The translations under genes and the position numbers were made by a program. Of a stretch of DNA of 64,000 bases, positions 56,520-64,000 are shown one piece after another (position 1 is the first letter of the stretch; each line of letters begins with the position of its first letter). The notes below the pieces were generated by a model. The model made no database searches. It was not told the origin of the DNA and worked only from the letters and a program-made list of their open reading frames with translations. This stretch comes from Sphaerosporella brunnea (taxonomy: Eukaryota; Ascomycota; Pezizomycetes; Pezizales; Pyronemataceae), in assembly GCA_008704415.1 (NCBI GenBank), contig VXIS01000004.1, positions 124,001 through 188,000 on the forward strand, read 5' to 3'.

Positions 56520-56528
56520 TGTGCGGCG

Positions 56529-56588
56529 TCGGAAGTACGGCGTTTCTTTCCCCTCTGATAATACCACCCCACCACCCTCCGGCCAAAA

Positions 56589-56633
<45 letters not shown>

Positions 56634-57138
56634 CGCGCGCGCGGTTACGCAGTTACATGCGAGGTCAAGGAAGAATCCTTAATGACTTAATATTGAATCT
56701 ATTTCTCTTTGCAAAAGCTGCAGCCAATAGGATTTAATTTTTTTAATTGGATTTGGCAACTCGGGCCGCGTGAGTACGAGCACTATAGCCAGCGCTTAAC
56801 TACAAATGAATTCCCTTGTTTTGTTTTGCGATAACCACGTGCATGTAAGTGCTAGGTAAGTAAGTAATATATGCGAACTGCTCGTTGCTCGTTGCCCGTC
56901 TCATTGTTAACCTTGATGATGTGAAGAAGTCGCAAAAAAAAAAAACCGAGGTTAATTAGAGTATCTAGTGGACCCACAATTCAGCCGACGGCCCGGCCCG
57001 CACCTTTTAAATTCTCCGCCAGCCCCACTTTGATCGACTGACAGACATCATTCCTTCCCAAATCTATGGTAGATCTCCACAATTTAATATCCCGATATAA
57101 GCGGATATCCGAGAGAAAAGAAAAAAAAAAATCGTAAC
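56529..57138. other. intergenic with (AGCC)n microsatellite
   Basis: A tetranucleotide AGCC tract lies at about 56590-56633. The rest is AT-rich 3' flank of the hydrolase gene. No gene recognised. Confidence 0.6.
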
Positions 57139-58612
57139 TCACACCACCTCCTCCTCCTCCTCGTCCCCCACCAACCTCCCCTCAAAAAACCGCATAACCC
57201 CTGCCATATACTCTCGATAAACCATATCACCAGCTAACGCCGCATGGGTCGCATCCTTAACCAACACCAATTCGCAAGGAACGTTTTTCCGCTTGAGGCG
57301 CTCTTTGAGCGCGAAACTTTCTTCGGGTAGCACCGTGGTGTCGGCGTCGCCGTGCACTATGTAGCTGGGAGGGAAGGACTCGTCGAGCGTTAATTCTGGG
57401 AAGAGAGGACGTGCCGAGTGGGGGATGATGTGCGCGAGGCAGAGACTGAGAGTTGAGGGGGGACAGGTTTCGGAGATGGGGGGGAGGGTGCTGGAGAGGA
57501 GGGCTTTTTTGGGTTTGGGGGTGGGGTAGGCGTCGGAAAGGGGGGATTTGAGGGTGATTGATGTTGTGGTTGGTGGTGGTGGTGGTGGTGGTGATGGTGA
57601 CGATGTTGTTGGTGATGTTGGTGATGTTGGTGTTGTTGGTGATGTTGGTGTTGTTGGTGTTGTTGGTTTGGTTGCGGATTTTGTTTCTCTGGCCGGTGAC
57701 TTTTTTGCTTCTTCTTCCCCTCCCCCGCCACCGCCTCCTCCGCCGGTGTCCTTTTCTGCATACCCCCCGCTAGCTTCGGCCGCGTATTCCCGCAGTTGCG
57801 CTGACAACCCGGGTATTCCTGTCAGCAGATCTAGCCGGATCCCGCGCCGCCACATCTCCCCTGCTAGCTGCAGCCGTGCCCGAAACTCCTCCTCGTCCTC
57901 GCCGCTCTGCGATAGTGGGCCTACTACCCTCGCCCCTTCCGCCGCCGGTATCGATAAATACCGCCTACAAGCCTCCGGCAGCTCCCCCAGCTCTTGCGGC
58001 TCGCCTTTGACCCCGTAGTACCCGTCGCTCAACAACTTTCCACCCTGCGCAGCGACAAGGAATAACCCCAGAGGCTTCGGCTCCCAGTGCACGCCCGCCA
58101 GCTGGGCCAAATACCCGCCGGAGCTGTAACCGGCGACAAAGATGTTTGTGGCCGACAGGTTGTGCGCCGGCACCAGCGTTGTGTGGTAGTGCGTAAACGC
58201 GGCGTGCAGATCTGTGAGGATGTCATGGCCGCTGCACGGCGAGAGCTTGCGGTAATCGTAGGAGAGGAAGGACCAGTTGCGTTTCAGCGCGTCCTCTGGT
58301 TTGCGTCAGCGGCGCACATTGCAGATGCAGGATGGAAAAGAGGGAGGTACCACAAAGCGCCCGCGATATGATGTCGCGCGCCCCATACAGCAGGCCGCCC
58401 CCATGGAAAAACAGGATCGTTGGCGAAGGCCACCCGGCAAGCGGCGTTGCAGGTAGGTAGACGTCGACGCACAACTCCACACCCGGCACGGGGGTGCTGT
58501 AGATGTAAGTTTTTGGCGGCGGCGGCAGCGGCGAGGCGGGGGGGAGCTCTTTTGCAGCACGTTTGGGGCGATAGAAGAAGCGCGAGACCATCGGGAGGCA
58601 GCTACTCATCAT
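57139..58612 (-). CDS. alpha/beta-hydrolase (esterase/lipase type) with low-complexity insert
   Basis: Exons on the minus strand 58351..58612 and 57139..58295 (55-bp intron), 472 residues starting MMSSCLPMVSRFFYRPKRA. The oxyanion-hole motif HGGG is at 70-73. The nucleophile elbow GYSSG gives Ser145. The acid is probably Asp404 in YIVHGDADTTV, and the base His438 in VLVKDATHAAL. This order fits the HSL/BD-FAE esterases of fungi. Residues about 269-333, between the lid region and the acid, are an insert of Gly9, Glu/Lys, then TPTTPTSP repeats and Pro7, unlike the compact family fold. The DNA of that part is microsatellite-like (57540-57740). No signal peptide, so probably cytosolic. The catalytic set looks intact; the substrate is unknown. 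Confidence 0.87.
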
Positions 58613-58682
58613 GGTGGTGGAGGGTGAGGAGAGAGAAGCGTAGCATAGAGGTACGCGACAACAACGACGACGGCGATGCTGC

Positions 58683-58715
<33 letters not shown>

Positions 58716-59842
58716 TGCTGATGCAAGGGGCCCGAGCTTGAAACATGTTGGATTGCTGCTAGCGTGCTTGTCGGTGAAGATGGCCGTGTGCAGCGCAGCG
58801 CAACGTTTGCTTGCTTGTTTGTTTGTTTGACGATTGGCCTGCATGAATCGGAGGTTTTCCATGCGGAATGAGCTATATCAGGCCTCGCCTCCCGTCGGTC
58901 ATATGTCACAATTTTTTTTTTAATTTTTTTTTTCATTGTGGCTGAAATGGATGAGATCGTTTTCCCCTGACGAATCGAGATGCAGCATAAAGGCGGCCAG
59001 ACGGGTGGATCCGCGCCGGCGTCGCCTGTGCCGCGCGTGCCGAGCACTGTTACCGTGGAATCGCGATGGGTCGCAAGGAGTTGAGTTTTCTGCGTTTTGG
59101 GGTGGCCCTGGTTCTTTCTTTGAACATTCCTACGGACTCCAGTTGCTTGTGGCACAGTCAAAGTACCGGAAGGCGCTTGTGGAAATCCTCAACCTTCGTC
59201 GAACCCTGAGCACGATGGTTACACAACCCCTGGATTTTTGCTTGTTTCTTTGCGTGCGATGGGAAACGCTCAGCCGGCTGAAGGAGAAGGGGAAACGTCC
59301 ATCCGTCTATCTGGAGTACCTACTACTCGATGCCAGGCCGTTGGCGGCGAACGACGGACAGGCGATTCTGCACGATATGCTTACATTGTAGATGCACAGC
59401 CTCTTTCGGCTGAATGTGTTTCTTCACTTGTCCAACCAGCCCAAGTCGCAAGTGGACAAGCGTATTTTCCAGCTCGGCTTTCGCCAATTGACGTCTGGCA
59501 CAGCAAGACGCCTGGAAATAGAAGAACGAGTTCAAACGCACGGCGTGCGAGCGGACTCACCCACTCTGCTGGGTGGAAGTGCGAGCATAAGCCCTCTTGT
59601 ATCGAAGAGTTCTAGCCAGGCTGGTGGCTGAAATGACGAGCACTCATTGGCGCCGCTTGTGCACTGCGCATGTGGGGCTGAAACCCCCCCCCCCCCCCCC
59701 ACACAGCAATGCAAGTGTGTGTGCAATTTGGCACTGCCCCGTCCCCCCGGCGGCTGGCTGCTTTCTTATAAAGTCGATCCCCGTGTGTTTCTGAAGCAGC
59801 GCTAACATAGCACGCACGACACTGTTCAGAGCACCGCCGAGG
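58613..59842. other. 1.2-kb intergenic, divergent promoters
   Basis: Separates the minus-strand hydrolase and plus-strand peptidase genes. Contains a CTG/CAG-type trinucleotide tract (about 58678-58722), T runs near 58912-58935 and a C run at about 59687-59701. A TATA box TTATAAAG (59766-59773) lies 70 bp before the peptidase start. No gene recognised. Confidence 0.55.
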
Positions 59843-62030
59843 ATGAAGATCTCGAGCCTAGCGACGACTGCTTTCCTAGCCGCCGCCGTCTTACTGGCCG
59901 GTGGCGTCGCCGCCGATGAGTGTGGTGCTGCGGCTGCGGCCATGGACTCGAGTGAGTAACATTGTCTCAGCACCCGGTTTCACATACTGACGTGGCATAC
60001 ATGCAGACTTGAACCTTCCCGCATCACTCGCGATCGCATGTCTCAAATCCGTCCCCTTCGATCAAGAGCAAGCACTCAACGTGACGGGCGAAATCCGCAA
60101 ATACCTCTCCTTCTACTCGGCGGGGACGTATTTCCAGCACCAAGTATGTCCGGAGCTAGACCTGCCGACGGTGGACATCAACGGGACATTGTCGACCATC
60201 GAGAAAAACATCAAGGCCGGAACTTACACCTCCGCCTACGACGTGAACAAAGACCTGTTTGAGCTGTTCGGCTCCGTAAAAGACGGCCATGTCAAATTCC
60301 TTCCCATGTGTGTCGCCGGCGCGTTTTTCTTCATCCACAAATACCCGCTGCTCCAAGTGGCCAAGACCCCGGACTCGATCCCGACCACTCATGTCGTCGA
60401 GCTGGCCAACGTCGCTGGGTCCCTGGTGCCCAGAGCCGGCAGGCAGGTGCTAGCCATCAACGGGATCGATCCAACCGCATATCTTGAGAACATGGCGCGC
60501 AGCCACCCGGAAGGGGACTGGATCGACCCGGATGCACGGTTCAACGAGCTGCTTGTCTCATTCACATCGGGACAATGGGTGCAGGGCCTCTTTGCGTCGC
60601 GAACCTATTACGAGGAAAATCCGATACAGCTCACGCTGGAGGGTGGAAACAATGTCACCGTCGAGTGGAGCGCTAGGTTTTTCAATAACCGCGCTGATGC
60701 TGCTTCGAATCCGGTTCCTTTCAACGATAACAAAAGCTTCTATTCGTCCATGTGTGTGCGCTCCGGCGACGAGCTGGCAGCCGTGACCTCTTTAGATCCT
60801 TCCGGCCCGCCGACGCAGAACAAGAAGCCAGCATTGGCTAAACGGGACCTTGAGGCGGAGCTGGGAGTCCTCGAGAAGCGCGCAGGACTCCAGGGCGCGC
60901 TTTCGGACGGCACAATAGCTTATTACCAGCTGGACAACAAAACCGTGGTATTAATGGTAATGGCCTTCACCCCGGCCTCCGAATCCACCGACCAACTCAA
61001 ATACATGTCCGCCTTTTCGCGGTTCGCCGCCTCCTTCATCGAATCCGCCAAAGCTGCCGGTATGGAACGGCTGATAATCGACCTGAGCGGCAACGGCGGC
61101 GGGTACCTTGCGCTGGGACACAACCTGGCGCGCCAACTCTTCCCCAAGTCCGACAAGCCGTTCTTCGGCTCCAACATGCGGTGGAACCCGGTGCTGGATG
61201 GCTGGATGACGTTGGGCGACCCCTCGATCGTCGACCAAACGTTCTTTGCCCTCAACCAGCTCAAAAAGCAGGATGGCAGCGACTGGAAAAGCTTCCGCGA
61301 GATGCTAGGCCCTATCCACCGCGACGACGGCTACTTCACGCAGATCTCGATCTCCAACGAGCAGGCGGATAACGCTGCGGCCCAGGGCGCCATCTACAGC
61401 GACTACTCCCTCACCCAGCCCTTCAAAACCGAAAACGTCGTGGTCGTGTCCCCGGGTACCTGCGGCAGCACCTGCGCCGTGTTCGGCGAGTCAATGCAGG
61501 CGCTTGGCGTCAAAACCATTGCTGTGGGCGGCCGCCCGCGCGTAGGCCCAATGCAAGGCGTCGGCGGCATCAAAGGGTCGCAAGTCCTCAAATTCGACGA
61601 TGTCGCAATGTACTCGGCGGCCTTTCTCAGCCCTGCCATCTTGGCCGCTCACCCGGAGCTGCAACCCCTCCAACCATACCCCATGCGTCTGCGCACGCTT
61701 GGAAGCACAATCAACTTCCGCAACTCGTGGAGAAGAGACGGTCAATTCCTCCCTATCGAGTTCTTGTATACCCCCGCCGAATACAGAATATTTTACTCCG
61801 TCGGCATGTTCCCCAATATCAGCGTGCTCCACGAGGCCGCCAGAGAAGTGGCGTGGGGAGGCGCGAAGGACGTCTCCGGTGGCCCATATACACCGGTTAT
61901 GGGACTGGATGGGAGCAAATTCCAGTGGCCAAAGGGAAGCGGAGGTGTTAGTGGCCACGGAACCATTAAGGGGAAGAACTGGAATAGTCTGGGAGAACTC
62001 ATCTGGGAGAAGATGAGGGGGGGTAGATAA
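59843..62030 (+). CDS. secreted CPAF-like S41-family serine peptidase
   Basis: Exons 59843..59951 and 60007..62030 (55-bp intron), 710 residues. MKISSLATTAFLAAAVLLAG is a signal peptide. The N-terminal half has the helical and PDZ-like part of fungal CPAF-like proteins (YDVNKDLFELFGSVKDGHVKF, GRQVLAINGIDPTAYLE). The catalytic S41 domain has LIIDLSGNGGGYLALG and the nucleophile motif PGTCGSTCAVFGE with Ser524. Two Lys-Arg sites (315-316, 327-328) bracket a short acidic segment between the halves and could be Kex2 cleavage points, suggesting activation by proteolysis. The TATA box 70 bp upstream supports the start. Physiological targets are unknown. Confidence 0.9.
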
Positions 62031-62191
62031 ATCTTAAGTTTTTTTTTTCTAGTTTTTTTTTTTTGTTTTTTTTAGTTTTGGGTCTTGCTACTTGGCGTTT
62101 GGTTTCTGTTGGGATACCTTATCAACACATACTTGTACTTCATGACATACCCAGGGTTTTCTTTTTTTCTTTTGAATGACGCACCTATGAT

Positions 62192-62278
62192 ATTGTTTGT
62201 TTGTTTTATCGTATTGCATTCGGCCGCTTGCGGCCATGACGTATAGAGGCGGAGACAATGCTACCTAGGCTCAAAAGT
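62192..62278 (-). mobile_element. 87-bp LINE 3'-end insertion, 8-bp target duplication
   Basis: Target duplication CCTATGAT at 62184-62191 and 62279-62286. The minus-strand reading is GAGCCTAGGTAGCA...GTCATGGCCGCAAGCGGCC followed by GAATGCAATACGATAAAACAAACAAACA. It holds only the last about 70 bp of the hairpin-type LINE family plus its tail, making it the shortest copy in the window. Confidence 0.87.
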
Positions 62279-62429
62279 CCTATGATGAACGTAGCGTAGT
62301 ACACTTTCCTTCCTGTGAGAGTTATTTATAGCCAGAGCAGCGGTCCAAGTTACATCGTATGGGAACCTTGCAAACATGTGAAGCTCGCCCCGCCGCCGTC
62401 ATCAATCACATCCAGCTTCCAGCCCCACC

Positions 62430-63070
62430 ATGTTCAACTTCCTCAAACTCAAACCATTCGCCATGCCATCTCCACCACCACCCACATACACGGCGCAGCT
62501 CTCGGCCCGCGACGTCGCGCTCTTGCAGCAAGCGCTGACCCGGCGGGTGCCGTCCGAGCTCGCACTGGCAATCCTCGACCTCGCCGAGGCGTGGCAGTGC
62601 ACGACGGCCACGCGCACAGAGCGCGTAGCGCTCGCGCAGGAGGACGAGGCGCGCGGCGCCTACGTCGCGGTTGCGATCGGCAACCCGCGGAAGCTGCGGC
62701 GGGTGGTGGTCCGCACGAGGTCGCATGATCAAGGTCTTTCCCTCCCCCCCCTCCCCGCGCCCCTGCTGAACCGTGTGGGACAGGCTGGAGCAACGACGCG
62801 CACCTCTACCGCGGCACGTACGAGGCGAGCTGGACCTGGTGGGAAGCGGGCGTGCGCGGCCGCGCCGACGTGGCGCCGAAAGAGCTGCACCGGAACCTGC
62901 ACGCCGTCCGCGAGGCGGCCGAGCACGTGGTTGCGTGGGACGTCGGCCAGGAGCCGTGGCTGCGCTCCCTGCGCGAGCACGACGTCGTCGAGGTTTTCGC
63001 GCGCGCTAGGTTCCCCGGCTGGGTACATTACGTCGAGTGGTGCGTCGTCGAGGTGTTTTATGCTTGGTGA
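62430..63070 (+). CDS. conserved small fungal protein of unknown function
   Basis: Exons 62430..62733 and 62784..63070 (50-bp intron), 196 residues. It starts MFNFLKLKPFAMPSPPPPTY. The part around LPRKLRRVVVRTRSHDQGWS (residues about 90-105) and GTYEASWTWWEAGV, then ELHRNLHAVREAAEHVVAWD, matches a conserved block seen in fungal proteins of unknown function (SHDQGW...TY.GSWTWFE). The split codon G|GC restores DQGW across the intron. No signal peptide or membrane helix. The biochemical role is unknown, but the conserved block makes the gene model good. Confidence 0.8.
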
Positions 63071-63690
63071 GGGAAGGAAAGAGCGTTGAAGGCGTACCCG
63101 TTGCTTGTTTTTTGTTTTTTTAATCATGACGGCCTGTGGTTCTGAGCCCGCTGTACTGTGGGTTGAGAATTTTTTTTTTTCTGTCCCCCTTTCATCGGAA
63201 GGTATGGAAGGGATGTGGAGCCTTGTATCAGTGATCGCTTGCTCTACCGTACACGACCGCAGCTAAGCTCGTGCCGTTCCGTCCCACAAGTTTTGATTTA
63301 TTTAGAGCCATTCCATTCTCCAGCGTGGCAGACAACACCTGAATCCGGCAGGCCTGAATTCGAGGTGAGAAGTCGCACTGTGTGTGTATGAGTGCAGAGT
63401 CTGAGCCCGGCGGAGATCAGACATTCTGAAGACACAAGTAGAAATTGAGTCACTGGTCAATGGCATCTTCCCATGCGTTCACACACAGAGCGGGAAAGGA
63501 TGAATGAAGTTCCTTTCTGCACGCACAATTGAGCTAACATTACAACCTGGATCACAGCGGTGTTTGTCCAGATATTCCATTCCATACCCCAGAAGAAAGA
63601 AAAAAACGAAAGAAACAGAACAGAAGCCGCAAAAAGCTGTTGCAGTTTAATCACAACGTCATTCCTTCATACCGAGAATACATATATATA
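63071..63690. other. convergent 3' intergenic region
   Basis: 620 bp between two convergent genes, AT-rich with T runs. No gene, tRNA or repeat recognised. Confidence 0.55.
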
Positions 63691-64000
63691 TTAAATACCG
63701 GCACCCTTGTTGGCGCCCTCGTACGTCTTGGAGCCGCCGTACGTCTTGGAGCCATCAAGATCCGAGTCTACTCGGGGATCGAGCTTGTTCAGAAGGTCGC
63801 TCTTGTGGGGGCCTGCTGTGTTGGGGGCTGAGGATGGGAAGTTAGAGCTTTGTTTTTGTTTTTTGTTTGCGGGGACTGAGAGCTTACCAGGCCCAATGGC
63901 GGACACAGCACGATGGTCGCGGCCGGCGTCAACTCTAGGATCGGCCTTGTTTGCGGCCGCAGACCGGTGCGGGCCAGTGGTACCAGCGCCGGTGCATCCC
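63691..64000 (-). CDS. hydrophilic protein with two TGPH...NKxDPRVD repeats, 5' partial
   Basis: Minus strand; exons 63888..>64000 and 63691..63827 (60-bp intron, phase 1), upstream part beyond the window. The visible 83 residues contain two copies of one motif: TTGPHRSAAANKADPRVDAG and TAGPHKSDLLNKLDPRVDSD. Together with the C-terminal SKTYGGSKTYEGANKGAGI they match a widespread fungal family of small, very hydrophilic proteins that carry GPHxSxxxNKxDPRVDSDxD blocks, often stress-related by report; that role is not shown here. No membrane segments. A Tyr/Gly short repeat (SKTYGG / SKTYEG) ends it. Confidence 0.75.
   Translation of the reverse strand, partial: GCTGAGTTGPHRSAAANKADPRVDAGRDHRAVSAIGPGKLSVPANKKQKQSSNFPSSAPNTAGPHKSDLLNKLDPRVDSDLDGSKTYGGSKTYEGANKGAGI

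Overview
The window is nuclear DNA of a filamentous ascomycete (Pezizomycotina; a Pezizomycetes-type genome is a guess). Genes are intron-poor to moderately intron-rich with short GT..AG introns (about 50-110 bp), branch sites of the CTAAC/CTGAC type and no operons. Intergenic DNA carries fungal mobile elements: LINE, hAT, MITE, LTR and DDE transposase remains. The protein families (fungal ATP sulfurylase with a degenerate APS-kinase domain, UstYa/DUF3328, an SAT4/PTH11-like membrane protein, a CPAF-like S41 peptidase) are all fungal.

Layout. 0-22 kb is mostly conserved housekeeping: ATP sulfurylase (5' end outside the window), a protein O-mannosyltransferase with an unusual repeat tail, the mRNA-export helicase DBP5 (minus), cytosolic aspartyl-tRNA synthetase, a small GPI-type Ser/Thr-rich protein, a frameshifted orphan gene, a 5'-truncated MPP-beta pseudogene, a five-exon V-ATPase proteolipid gene (VMA3) and an F-box protein. 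22-40 kb is transposon-rich and gene-poor: a foldback MITE, LINE fragments, two hAT-type MITEs (one inside an exon and itself split by a solo-LTR-like insert), a hAT deletion derivative with a perfect 8-bp target duplication, a decayed DDE transposase and one tRNA-Ser(AGA). 40-48 kb is accessory: a complete UstYa/DUF3328 gene, a small Cys-containing secreted candidate, a 55-residue secreted peptide, a GNAT acetyltransferase and a seven-helix-type membrane protein. 48-64 kb holds an orphan polytopic membrane protein with Gly-Asp repeats, a secreted SMP-30-like beta-propeller, an alpha/beta hydrolase with a Thr/Pro-rich insert, a secreted CPAF-like S41 peptidase, a conserved small fungal protein, and the 3' end of a gene for a protein with two TGPH...NKxDPRVD repeats.

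The housekeeping genes belong to unrelated pathways (sulfate assimilation, ER O-mannosylation, mRNA export, translation, vacuolar acidification). The only locus hinting at a joint function is 40.7-44.7 kb, where a UstYa-type oxidase, two short secreted-peptide candidates and an acetyltransferase lie within 4 kb; a peptide-modifying cluster is possible but unproven. Exon boundaries are manual predictions from reading frame, splice signals and family conservation.
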